From NCBI GenBank assembly GCA_920105625.2, contig OV050030.1, positions 184,454,315-184,518,314 on the forward strand: a DNA stretch of 64,000 bases. Reading direction: 5' to 3'. The notes below the pieces were generated by a model, which searched no databases, had not been told where the DNA came from, and was given only the letters and a program-made list of their open reading frames with translations. Within the stretch, counting starts at the first letter, position 1. Each line of letters opens with the position of its first letter. Source of the DNA: Clusia tigrina (lineage: Eukaryota > Arthropoda > Insecta > Diptera > Clusiidae). This document shows positions 44,129 through 55,284 of the stretch, in pieces. A program made the translations under genes and the position numbers.

Positions 44129-45365
44129 ATGGAGACTCTTGCGAAGCACCAGGAGCGGATTTGGCAGCATATCGAAGCGCTCATAAGCAACTTCAAAAAG
44201 GACTCCGAACAGCGTAAAACGATAATCTATTACGAGGAACGCAGAAGACGACTGGATGAATACTGGACAACCTTTGAGCATGCATATTTTCAAAACGATT
44301 ATTAAGCCAAAATTACAGCTATTTCATCAACATATCGGGATATGTTTGAGAGACGCCTCGCGGAGCTGAATCAACACCCAGAAACTTCAATTGAGGAGAA
44401 GTTAGATAGTTCTCCTGCGGCCACAACAGATAATCAAGGTCACACGGCATATTCAGCAGATACCAAACCGCAGCAAGACTCATCAACCAATCGTCGACTA
44501 AGTGAGTCTACGCGGCTAATTTGACGCCAAGTCGAAGTGATAATAACACTACGGCGGCAACTAAATTCAATTATGGATGAAACGGATAGACGCTCGAAAC
44601 AGTTCCTTTCATTCAAGAAAGGCAACATACTACAACATTGGAACCATATCGAAGACATCAACAATCAGCTATGGGAATTGGAGGCTGATCCAACTCTTGT
44701 GGGTTATGATACTGCGAACTGCCAGAACTCGTTCTACCTAAAGTCCAACTTAGTAGGAGAAGCCGAGCGCCTGATAAAACACCTCCCAGCCACTGAAGAA
44801 AACTACTTGGCAGCTTGGAGCATTCTAAAGGAGCGCTATGAGAATACTAGGCTGCTGGTAAACGCACTGCTAGGTAAACTTGTCAAACAACCCAATGTTG
44901 TAGAAGAAGGAGCCGACAGTTTAAAGCGTTTCCATGACACAACCCAAGAATGTATATTGGGATTACAAAACATCGGAATTGCCACTGGCACCTGGGATCC
45001 AATGCTGATGTTCATATGTATAAGGAAGTTGGACAAGGCTTCACACACACTGTATGAACAATCGCTAGCTAAGCAACGGGAACTCCAATCATTCAAGGAT
45101 TTCCTAAGGTTCCTGCAATCACGCTTCCAAGCTCAAGAGGCTTTTGGAGGCAAAGCAATCAGCAAAGCAAGTACACTACTTCCAACAAATACCGTCAATT
45201 GTCCGCTTTGTGGAAGTAACCATTATCTCTACGCATGTAAGGACTTTGGCAAGTTGAACCCTGACAAGCGGCTGTAACAAGTGAACCGTTATAATCTCTG
45301 CGTCAATTGTCTCAAATCAGGGCACTCGCTCTCGAACTGCGTTTCAAGTGGATGCCGGAAGCCAT
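44129..45365 (+). pseudogene. BEL/Pao copy 2 gag
   Basis: ATG at 44129 (METLAKHQERIWQHIEALI). Blocks in order: a helical N-terminal region (stop at 44303-44305), a linker (44342-44524), then the Pao gag domain (44537-45277) with KGNILQHWNHIEDINNQLWE and LVNALLGKLVKQPNV. Zinc knuckles follow in CPLCGSNHYLYAC (about 45195) and, after a stop at 45275-45277, CVNCLKSGHSLSNC. The mirrored copy shares the stops. Six of 246 residues differ between arms in the main block. Confidence 0.85.
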
Positions 45366-46746
45366 AACCCAACCCTCTCCAGCTTTAAATACTAATAATT
45401 CAAGAATTCAACCTGGTCATACGAAAGATAAGACGTCAACTGCAAGTATCCACCAACACAGCGTATTAGCTACTTATGCTATTGCAACAACAAAGTATGT
45501 AGCACTGGGTACAGCAGTAGTGAAATTAATCGACCACTCAGGAGCCACTATCGAATGCAGAGCCTTACTAGATTCAAGCTCCCAACTGAATCTCATCACG
45601 GTAAAGCTAGCTAATAGACTAGGATTCAAATGAAAGGCTGATATGTTAACAGTAAAGGGCATCGGGTATGCTAATCAACAGTCACAAACGCGTGTCAACA
45701 CAAAAATGGCATCCCGAATATGTAATTTCTCGGCCAATTTCGAAGCCTTCTTCCTACCACAAATAACTCTACCGCAACCATCGATAGACATAGATACCAC
45801 CAGCTGGGAAATACCAAACAACATTAAGTTGGCAGACGCAGCATTCAAGTCCTATTGACTTTCTGTTGGGAGCGGATTTGTATCACGACATCCTTAGCAT
45901 CGGACAAATTCGTTTGGGAAAGAGTTTGCCAACATTACAAAACACCGTTTTTGGATGGATTGTGGCAGAGTGCTGACCAATACAGAATTCGACCTACAAA
46001 AATTTTAGATACTAGAGGAAGCAGATGCCAAGGTTCCCACATAAACACAGGAAGAAAGGATGGACACTCTAAGGATCTGGATCATTGGAACGCAAGCTCA
46101 CCAAGGATCCCACATTGAAAGGAATGTATGCCGACTTTGTGGCCGAATATCATCAACTTTGCCATATGAGTCTCATTAAGGAAGAAGAGATAATATCCCC
46201 ATCATACTTCCTACCACATCATGGTATCCTTAAGCCATCAAGCACAACCACCAAATTGAGAGTTGTTTTTGACGCATCAGCGAAGTCATCAACGAACCTT
46301 GCACTAATTGACGTGCCAGCTACTGGTCCAACAATTCAAGACGATATATTCACCATATTACTGCGCTTTCGGTTGCCCAGATTCGGTTTCACCGCAGATA
46401 TAGAAAATATGTACCATCAGATCCTAATCAACGACCAGGATCGAAATCTTCAATTAATTGCCTGGAGAACTGAACCTACCTTACCAATTCAGTTCTATAA
46501 GCTAAACACAGTAACATATGAAACAACATCAGCACCTTATTTGGCTACAAAATGCTTGCAACAACTCGCTCAAGATGAAAATATCAACCATCCAGTCGCT
46601 GCCGCAATCCTTCAAAGGGATTTCTATGTGGATGATGTCATGACAGGATGCAATAGCCTAACAGAAGCCATTTTTGCTCAAGCTCAACTTCAGCAACTAC
46701 TCGCCAAAGGTGGCTTCAGACTGAAAAAATGGTGCGCCAATCATCA
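45366..46746 (+). pseudogene. BEL/Pao copy 2 protease and reverse transcriptase, truncated
   Basis: The protease region (45307-45858) shows ECRALLDSSSQLNLIT, where Pao proteases usually have a Gly after DS, and a downstream region with FFLPQITLP. The RT block 46085-46746 has ISPSYFLPHHGILKPSS, TTKLRVVFDASAKSS, FGFTADIENMYHQILI (first Asp) and QRDFYVDDVMTG (VDD box at about 46624). The reading runs into the spacer as CANHHKLLQEIQMADR. Frames break near 45630 and 45855-46085. Thumb, RNase H and integrase are missing because the sequence folds back. Confidence 0.86.
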
Positions 46747-46794
46747 CAAACTGCTGCAGGAGATACAAATGGCAGATCGATACAAACTGCTCGA
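46747..46794. other. 48-bp spacer at the palindrome axis
   Basis: The left arm ends GCGCCAATCATCA (46746) and the right arm starts TGATGATTGGCGC (46795). The spacer is still readable as BEL pol in the left-arm frame (KLLQEIQMADRYKLLD). It holds a 9-bp direct repeat CAAACTGCT at 46747-46755 and at 46783-46791. Confidence 0.95.
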
Positions 46795-48170
46795 TGATGA
46801 TTGGCGCACCATTTTTTCAGTCTGAAGCCACCTTTGGCGAGTAGTTGCTGAAGTTGAGCTTGAGCAAAAATGGCTTCTGTTAGGCTATTGCATCCTGTCA
46901 TGACATCATCCACATAGAAATCCCTTTGAAGGATTGCGGCAGCGACTGGATGGTTGATATTTTCATCTTGAGCGAGTTGTTGCAAGCATTTTGTAGCCAA
47001 ATAAGGTGCTGATGTTGTTTCATATGTTACTGTGTTTAGCTTATAGAACTGAATTGGTAAGGTAGGTTCAGTTCTCCAGGCAATTAATTGAAGATTTCGA
47101 TCCTGGTCGTTGATTAGGATCTGATGGTACATATTTTCTATATCTGCGGTGAAACCGAATCTGGGCAACCGAAAGCGCAGTAATATGGTGAATATATCGT
47201 CTTGAATTGTTGGACCAGTAGCTGGCACGTCAATTAGTGCAAGGTTCGTTGATGACTTCGCTGATGCGTCAAAAACAACTCTCAATTTGGTGGTTGTGCT
47301 TGATGGCTTAAGGATACCATGATGTGGTAGGAAGTATGATGGGGATATTATCTCTTCTTCCTTAATGAGACTCATATGGCAAAGCTGATGATATTCGGCC
47401 ACAAAGTCGGCATACATTCCTTTCAATGTGGGATCCTTGGTGAGCTTGCGTTCCAATGATCCAGATCCTTAGAGTGTCCATCCTTTCTTCCTGTGTTTAT
47501 GTGGGAACCTTGGCATCTACTTCCTCTAGTATCTAAAATTTTTGTAGGTCGAATTCTGTATGGGTCAGCACTCTGCCACAATCCATCCAAAAACGGTGTT
47601 TTGTAATGTTGGCAAACTCTTTCCCAAACGAATTTGTCCGATGCTAAGGATGTCGTGATACAAATCCGCTCCCAACAGAAAGTCAATAGGACTTGAATGC
47701 TGCGTCTGCCAACTTAATGTTGTTTGGTATTTCCCAGCTGGTGGTATCTATGTCTATCGATGGTTGCGGTAGAGTTATTTGTGGTAGGAAGAAGGCTTCG
47801 AAATTGGCCGAGAAATTACATATTCGGGATGCCATTTTTGTGTTGACACGCGTTTGTGACTGTTGATTAGCATACCCGATGCCCTTTACTGTTAACATCT
47901 CAGCCTTTCATTTGAATCCTAGTCTATTAGCTAGCTTTACCGTGATGAGATTCAGTTGGGAGCTTGAATCTAGTAAGGCTCTGCATTCGATAGTGGCTCC
48001 TGAGTGGTCGATTAATTTCACTACTGCTGTACCCAGTGCTACATACTTTGTTGTTGCAATAGCATAAGTAGCTAATACGCTGTGTTGGTGGATACTTGCA
48101 CTTGACGTCTTATCTTTCGTATGACCAGGTTGAATTCTTGAATTATTAGTATTTAAAGCTGGAGAGGGTT
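46795..48170 (-). pseudogene. Mirrored BEL/Pao protease and RT
   Basis: Minus-strand copy of 45366-46746. Block 47456-46795 carries the same RT motifs (FDASAKSS, FGFTADIENMY, DFYVDD). Block 48234-47908 carries ALLDSSSQ. The small residue differences from the left arm include AGCAG/Q-to-P type changes near 47560. It ends at the same axis point. Confidence 0.85.
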
Positions 48171-49412
48171 GGGTTATGGCTTCCGGCATCCACTTGAAAC
48201 GCAGTTCGAGAGCGAGTGCCCTGATTTGAGACAATTGATGCAGAGATTATAACGGTTCACTTGTTACAGCCGCTTGTCAGGGTTCAACTTGCCAAAGTCC
48301 TTACATGCGTAGAGATAATGGTTACTTCCACAAAGCGGACAATTGACGGTATTTGTTGGAAGTAGTGTACTTGCTTTGCTGATTGATTTGCCTCCAAAAG
48401 CCTCTTGAGCTTGGAAGCGTGATTGCAGGAACCTTAGGAAATCCTTGAATGATTGGAGTTTCCGTTGCTTAGCTAGCGATTGTTCATACAGTGTGTGTGA
48501 AGCCTTGTCCAACTTCCATATACATATGAACATCAGCATTGGATCCCAGGTGCCAGTGTCAATTCCGATGTTTTGTAATCCCAATATACATTCTTGGGTT
48601 GTGTCATGGAAACGCTTTAAAATGTCGGCTCCTTCTTCTACAACATTGGGTTGTTTGACAAGTTTACCTAGCAGTGCGTTTACCAGCAGCCTAGTATTCT
48701 CATAGCGCTCCTTTAGAATGCTCCAAGCTGCCAAGTAGTTTTCTTCAGTGGCTGGGAGGTGTTTTATCAGGCGCTCGGCTTCTCCTACTAAGTTGGACTT
48801 TAGGTAGAACGAGTTCTGGCAGTTCGCAGTATCATAACCCACAAGAGTTGGATCAGCCTCCAATTCCCATAGCTGATTGTTGATGTCTTCGATATGGTTC
48901 CAATGTTGTAGTATGTTGCCTTTCTTGAATGAAAGGAACTGTTTCGAGCGTCTATCCGTTTCATCCATAATTGAATTTAGTTGCCGCCGTAGTGTCATTA
49001 TCACTTCGACTTGGCGTCAAATTAGCCGCGTAGACTCACTTAGTCGACGATTGGTTGATGAGTCTTGCTGCGGTTTGGTATCTGCTGAATATGCCGTGTG
49101 GCCTTGATTATCTGTTGTGGCCACAGGAGAACTATCTAACTTCTCCTCAATTGAAGTTTCTGGGTGTTGATTCAGCTCCGCGAGGCGTCTCTCAAACATA
49201 TCCCGATATGTTGATGAAGTAGCTGTAACTTTGGCTTAATAATCGTTTTGAAAATATGCATGCTCAAAGGTTGTCCAGTATTCATCCAGTCGTCTTATGA
49301 GTTCCTCGTAATAGATTATCGTTTTACGCTGTTCGGAGTCCTTTTTGAAGTTGCTTATGAGCGCTTCGATATGCTGCCAAATCCGCTCCTGGTGCTTCGC
49401 AAGAGTCTCCAT
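48171..49412 (-). pseudogene. Mirrored BEL/Pao gag
   Basis: Minus-strand copy of 44129-45365, starting at ATG 49412-49410. The main block 49004-48264 differs from the left arm in six residues (for example S to I after EEGAD, A to D before TGTWDP, and R to W before KLDKAS). The shared stops lie at the mirrored sites. Confidence 0.85.
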
Positions 49413-49447
49413 ATTAAGCTTCTACGATGATTGTGATCAGGCACAGG

Positions 49448-49465
49448 ATCACGTCGGGGTCACCA
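49448..49465 (-). other. Mirrored tRNA-Trp primer-binding site
   Basis: Exact reverse complement of 44076-44093. Confidence 0.8.
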
Positions 49466-49466
49466 A

Positions 49467-49987
49467 TGTGGAGAGTGGGAATTTTTTTATTCCACCTTAC
49501 TTATGCTGAGTCCTGGCAGATACTCCAGACCCTTGTTTTATGGTTATGAAATAGCCTAGGTGCAAAACCAAGACTAATATTGAATGAAGTTACTGGTGCT
49601 TATAACCAGATCTTCCATAATTATGTGGGAAGTAGCCTAGGTATAAAACCAAGTATATTGTTGAGTGAAGATACTAGTGCATATAACCAGATCTCCGGAA
49701 TGACCAATTAAATAAAGCACTCGTTGATAGGTTTCAAAGAACTGATACATATTTAATAATTTCACTTAATTTATACTATTACAATTGAGCCATTATTGCT
49801 TACTTAGATATTTTACATATAAAATAAAACAGAAAAAAGTAATAAAAAGGTAATGCGAAAAAACCTGCAATTAATGTGCACAAAGTGCTGATGCACGTGA
49901 AAATTCGTTGTCAGCGATTTGCGCTGTTGTTGGCCGCAGTCAAGGGCGTGCATTACAGCGGTTGTTGACTTCGCTTAGAAAGCAACA
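49467..49987 (-). repeat. Mirrored BEL 5' LTR
   Basis: 521 bp, reverse complement of 43554-44074 with a few substitutions, for example TTAGAAAGCAACA at its outer end where TTAGAATGCAACA is expected. Confidence 0.93.
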
Positions 49988-50125
49988 GTCTGTGCTTGTT
50001 GTTATTGTCGTCCAATTGTCCTTGGGCCACCTTCAGCTTTTGCTGGTCAACCACTTCGGTTTAATACCTCTAGTTGTCCAGCAGAGTTGTTGCCTGCAGT
50101 CAGGGCGCCTTTTTTTGTTTTTTTT

Positions 50126-51425
50126 TAATACTTCTCCGGGGGGGGCATGTTATGTCTATGTTATCGGGCATCACGAGCTTGTCGTGGTAGAGGTTCATCG
50201 CTTCTCTCGCTAGCAGGTTCACGGGAGTCTTGCCGGCTATTACCAAGGTGGCATCTGTAGATACGGTGCAGTATGCGCAGATCACTCGTAGTGCACTTGT
50301 CCTGTATGCTGTTTCAATGGTGCCGACGTAAGCCTTCACATCCGCATTTTCGGCCCATATTGGCGCTGCATAGAGAATAATGGATCTGACAACCACGGCG
50401 ATGAGTTGCCTTTTCCGCTGACTGGGTCCTCCCACGTTGGGCATTATTCTACATAGGAGAGAACATGTGTGTGCTGCCTTATCTCCCACGCGCCGTAGAT
50501 GTTCTTTGAAGGTAAGCCGCGCGTCTATCCCCTCGCCTAGGTATTCTTATTTCCACTACCTCCAATCCCTGCTGCTCGAAACCAGGATTGTCTCGGTTTT
50601 ATGTTCAGCCAAGCTAAGTGCAACGTTTGCAAGCCATCTTCAGATGGTGTAGCCAAAGTTCGGTTGGCCTCTGCTACTACTTCCTCCAAGTATTTAGCTG
50701 TGATTACCAATGCTAGGTCGTCCGCGTATCTGATGATTTTGATACCATCAGGGACCTGTACACGAAGGATGCCGTCGTACATAGCATTCCAGAGTAACGG
50801 TCCAAGCACCTATTCCTGGGGAACTCCTCCGATAATCTTGTGCAACTTCACACCTTTTTCGGACTGATAGAGCAGGATCCTGTCGCTGAAGTAACTGGCA
50901 ATCATTCGCCTCAGGTAGATGGGTACCGCAAACTCGGCTAACGCTCTGGCTATGCGTTCCCAGCTAGCTGAGTTGAAAGTGTTTTTGACATCTAGGGTGA
51001 CCACAAGGCAATACCTCTTGGTTCCACCCCTCCATCGTTTCCCCTGGATCGCTGTTTTGGCCGTCTGGACAAGTTCGTTGATGGCGTCCACGGTGGATCT
51101 CGCCTTCCGGAAGCCATAATGCCGTTTTGAGAGCCCTCCAGAATTTGCAATGGCCTCATCAATCCTGTCACAGATTATCCGATCCAAAATTTTTCCCGCC
51201 GCATCTAACATGCACAACGGGCATTACTCTGAAGGGTCCACTGTTGGTTTGTTGGCTTTCAGCGCCAGGACCAGTCATTGCCTCTTCCATCTCTTTCGGA
51301 AAATGCCTTCTCTCAGGCAGGCGTCGTACATATTCATCAGTGGCTCTGGGTTCAGTACAGGTGCGGTCTTGAGCACTCGGTTGGGAATTCTCTCTGAGCC
51401 AGGTGCTTTCTGGTCTCCAAACTTC
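50126..51425 (-). pseudogene. Mirrored R1 copy 2 ORF2, two deletions
   Basis: Minus-strand copy of 41785-43415. The same RT blocks are seen (VTLDVKNTFNSASW, stop in GGVPQE, RYADDLALV), so the stop is shared. The C-terminal Cys/His domain is gone through loss of the sequence that matches 43009-43360. The endonuclease and RT start are lost at 51425/51426. An extra stretch near 50515-50535, GCGTCTATCCCCTCGCCTAGG, is absent from the left arm. Confidence 0.83.
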
Positions 51426-54400
51426 AAATGATATTAATTATATACATTATTAAATGGATACGAGCGGCGATAAAGAAGGGTTTCAATGGCATTGCACGTG
51501 AGCAAACAGAATTTAACATCAATCTACAATTGTAGCAACAACAACGAACTAAACATCGATCTACAATCGGAACACACTGAGTCAAATACTGAAGATGACA
51601 ACAAAATTCAGCAGCAAAAGTAGTAGATATATAATATATAAGGTATGATTTTAAGTGCTAATAATAATTAAATATGCAATTGGAGTCCATTCTGCAAACT
51701 TTAAAGCCATTAGAAACTAAGTTTAAACAATCTTATAAAAGCGTAAGTCAAAATAGAAAAATTAAATCTGCTACATTGAATAAACACGTTAAAATACTAA
51801 TTGAAACTTTTAACAATATTAGAGCAACATTACATAGGCAATATGAAAAATACACATCGTTTCATAAAAAGGAAGCAGAGGAACTGAGACGGATGATAGC
51901 GAGCAAGAATTATTAGAAACAGATACAGACGAAGAAGATAACAGACAAACAATCTCAGCACTAAAGGCTACATTAAAACAGGAAATCAAACGTGAGTCAG
52001 CACAATCAGCATCCGCAAAGTTGCTTAATACAAAACAAACTTCAAAAAAAACAACAGAGTATGCAAAAGAAATAGAGCAATTAACCTCACAATTGCAAAA
52101 CGCTTACCTGTCAGACGGACTTAGTCCACAAGTAGCTCAAAACTATGCTACACAAACGGCCGTTAAGTCCATTGTAAACGAGTAAAGAAGTCTGAAGTCG
52201 GGTTAGACCGACTACGAAATACCCTTGTGCGTGCAAGTTCAACAATGGGGATATTTTCTTCATAAATCATCATTAGGAGCATACTAACGGTAATTTTTGA
52301 CAGGGTACCTTGAAATGATTATATCGGCCCCATTTCTTGTCTATGGCTTTGTAGTGGCAATATAACCCCTAATGTAAAATTTTGTCCAAAAATATTGTAT
52401 AGGTCGTAAGTTATACTAATATGTCAATATTGCGCGTGGCTGTAGAAATAACACGCCCATTTTTTTTGTGGCGTTTAATGTTAGTACCCGCAACACTCCT
52501 GTGAAATTTCGTAGATAAATCTTTAATAGGAACCTAGTAATGATTTTTGGTTAATTGTGGGCGTGGCAGTAGCAATAATCTGCCCATATTTGGAATGCAT
52601 CCTAGAACAGATTCAATGTATACATCTACCAATTTGTATTAATATATCATCACTAGAAGCATAGATAGGGTAATGCTTTTAAGTAGGGTTGCCAAAGTTA
52701 ATTATATGGGAGGGAGGCGTATCCTTCATCAGATCGACCCCCATTCTTGCATATGGCTCTGTAGGGTCCATATATGTACTAATATATAATTTCGTCCAAA
52801 AATATTGTATAGGTCGAAAGTTATAATAATATGTCAATTGTGGGCGTGGCTGGAAAAATAACACGCCCATTTTTTGTGTGGTGTTTACTGTTATTTCCCG
52901 CAATATTCCTGCAAAATTTCGTTGATAAATCTTTAATAGGAACCTAGTAATGATTTTTGGCTAATTGTGGGCGTGGCAGTTGTATTATGATCTCCATATT
53001 CTGCGCACACACTATTATGGACCCCATGCATATTTCTGCCAATTTTTATTCCGCTGGAATCAATACGAGCATAGGTAGGCCACTTTTAATTTGAGACCCG
53101 AAAGTTCCTTATATCAAAAGTGGGCGTGTCTTTTCCCTGATCAGCCCCATTTATTGCAGATAGCTTTATAATGTCCACATGTTCCTTCAAGTAAAATTTC
53201 GTTCGTAAATCTCCACCAGAACTTAAGTTATTAATATTTGTTAATAGTGGGCGTGGCACTTAATATATACCGCCCACTTTGTGCATAGTGTTTAGTATTA
53301 CCCACATCTCCATAACTGCCAAATTGCGACACGATTCCATCAATCGGACCGAAGTTATAGGCATTTTAAAAAGGGTGAAAAAAGTTCCTTATATGGGAGG
53401 TAGGAGTGGTCTTTGTCCAAATCGGCCCATATAGCAATCTGGTTCTGTATCTTTTTCCAGACTATACTTTTGCAAAATTTCATTAAGATAGCTCTAACGA
53501 AGCTAGTCATTAAGATAGCTCTAAGATAGCTCTGATCATATCTGTATATATACGAGTATGTCCATACCTACCACGCCTCCTTCTCGAAATTGCAACACCT
53601 CTCAAAAGCACAAAGCTAGTATACCCTATTTACATTTTTTAAAGGTAAAGGGTATAAAAACGCTCGGTCGCCAGAAGTAAAACTCTTAATGAAAGCAGGT
53701 AACTTTACTAATCTCAACATTGTATTTACAAAGTTCATCGATCTAAATGCCGACACTGATAATACAGTGAGCATAAACTAAATTAACAGAGGGGGATACA
53801 ATCAAAGATACAGAGGTAGAAGAGGATATAATAATAGAAGTAGAGGTGGTTATTACAACCAAAACTATTCTAACTCAGGTTACAACAATATCAACAATCA
53901 AAATCGTAACCGAAACTATAGACCCCAAACAATTACCAAAATAATACTAGATACCATAAAATTGGCAGACAAGCGAGTAGTATCCGAAAAATTGAAGCCA
54001 TTCCGGAAAACAAGAATGCTCCCCATTAAATGACTTTCAAAATACTCACAATATTCATGAAGGTATTATCTCAACAGTAGGCTGTGTTGCAAACACAATT
54101 TTTTTTTTAAAGAATTTAAAATATCTCATAATTTTCATATCGTAAATAATGCCTTTCCTATACTATGCGATGGCATTATAGGACTTGATTTTATAAAAAA
54201 AAATAATTGTGTTTTGATTACTATTGGCATGAAACAAATTATTTTATAATTAGATCAAATCTTTTACGACCTTTTGCTCATTTACAAATTTTAGACACAC
54301 CATTCGCTCCCCGCAAGAGCCGAAGTGATAAAGAGAGTATTTATAGCCTCTACAGAAAATGAATTATTAATCACAACACAGGAGATAGCTAATGGTGTCT

Positions 54401-55054
54401 TTGTTGAAAATACTATTGTTAACAAAAATAACACTTTTGTTCGCATCGATAACACTACAGATAAAAATTTATTAATAGAAAACATTTCTGTGGAAACTGA
54501 AAGCCTTGACTCTTATTATGTTATAAATTTTAACTGCTCAAATGACTCTCCTGAAAGACAAGAGATACTCGACAAAATATAAAAAAATTGTCCACTTGAG
54601 GCCAGAGAAAACTTTTGGAACTTTGATCGTCATTTACCGATATATTTGCAATTGAATCAGATAACATAACGTATAACAATTTCTATAGACAAACATTACG
54701 TGTCAATAATAAAATTCCAGTTTACATTAAAAACTATAGTATACTCCACAAGAATTGACGATATCGTGGACCAATTGGGTAGAGACAAATAGTTTAGTTA
54801 GATCTTATGAACGAATTCCACCAAATAGAACTAGATAAAGACGGATTAAAAATAGCCCTTAATTCGTTTCAGAGTATAATGTCGTTAGCATTCTCAGGTT
54901 TAAGTCCAAATAAAGCTTTTGTCTATATGGACGACCTTTTAATAGTCGGATGCTCTGAAGCACATATGCTTGCCAATTTAAAATCTGTTTTCGAAATTTG
55001 TCGAAAAACAAACTTAAAACTCCATCCGAAGAAATGTATTTTTTTTAAATCAGA
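51426..55054 (+). mobile_element. Mirrored Gypsy A/C fragment (gag to RT)
   Basis: Plus-strand copy of 36596-40217: leader remnant, gag N-terminus (51674-52175), the 1.48-kb non-coding element, gag tail (53663-54010), protease/RT linker (54325-54582) and RT with VYMDDL (54807-55054). The 5' LTR and primer site are missing because of the right-arm deletion. All parts carry the left-arm lesions. Confidence 0.85.
52181..53657. mobile_element. Mirrored non-coding element with AAACG duplication
   Basis: Flanked by AAACG at 52176-52180 and 53658-53662. It matches 38000-39462 in reverse with small indels. It was inserted before the palindrome formed, since both arms carry it at the same point. Confidence 0.75.
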
Positions 55055-55284
55055 TTTTAGCAAGCTTTAAAAGACTTTGTTTATTACTTTACTTTTTCTT
55101 TATTTGCGTCTTTCAACTACGACCGCCAAACACGAACTGAATTCGTTCATCTTCTTTAAAATCTTCGAATATGACATGATCCAATTTGTAATAGATTTTA
55201 TATCAATGATCAGTTCACAATAACCTAAAGAATACATACATATGATAAGAAATGGTTATATACATTTTTACATATATTGCTACA
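55055..55284 (-). repeat. Mirrored 3' LTR of Gypsy B
   Basis: Reverse complement of 36366-36595. It ends at TTGCTACA (55277-55284). Confidence 0.87.

Larger units (their letters stand above)
32124..46746 (+). repeat. Left arm of the giant palindrome
   Basis: Reverse complement of 46795-64000 apart from the right-arm insertion and deletions. It spans most of Gypsy B, the 5' part of Gypsy A/C, R1 copy 2 ORF2 and BEL copy 2. Near the axis, mirrored positions sum to 93541 exactly, including both LTR ends. The outer limit lies at or left of 32124 because the right arm runs out of the window. Confidence 0.97.
43554..46746 (+). mobile_element. BEL/Pao copy 2, 5' half, cut at the palindrome axis
   Basis: Has the 5' LTR, tRNA-Trp primer site, gag and pol up to the RT, and then stops at the axis of the palindrome. 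The mirrored half is 46795-49987. No integrase, env or 3' LTR follows. It is the same family as copy 1 by LTR sequence. Confidence 0.9.

Noticed and set aside
46085..47456. Two overlapping 246-codon ORFs on opposite strands with the same protein start
   Set aside because: They are the same BEL RT gene read in each palindrome arm. The ~110-bp overlap is the axis, not a real antisense gene pair.
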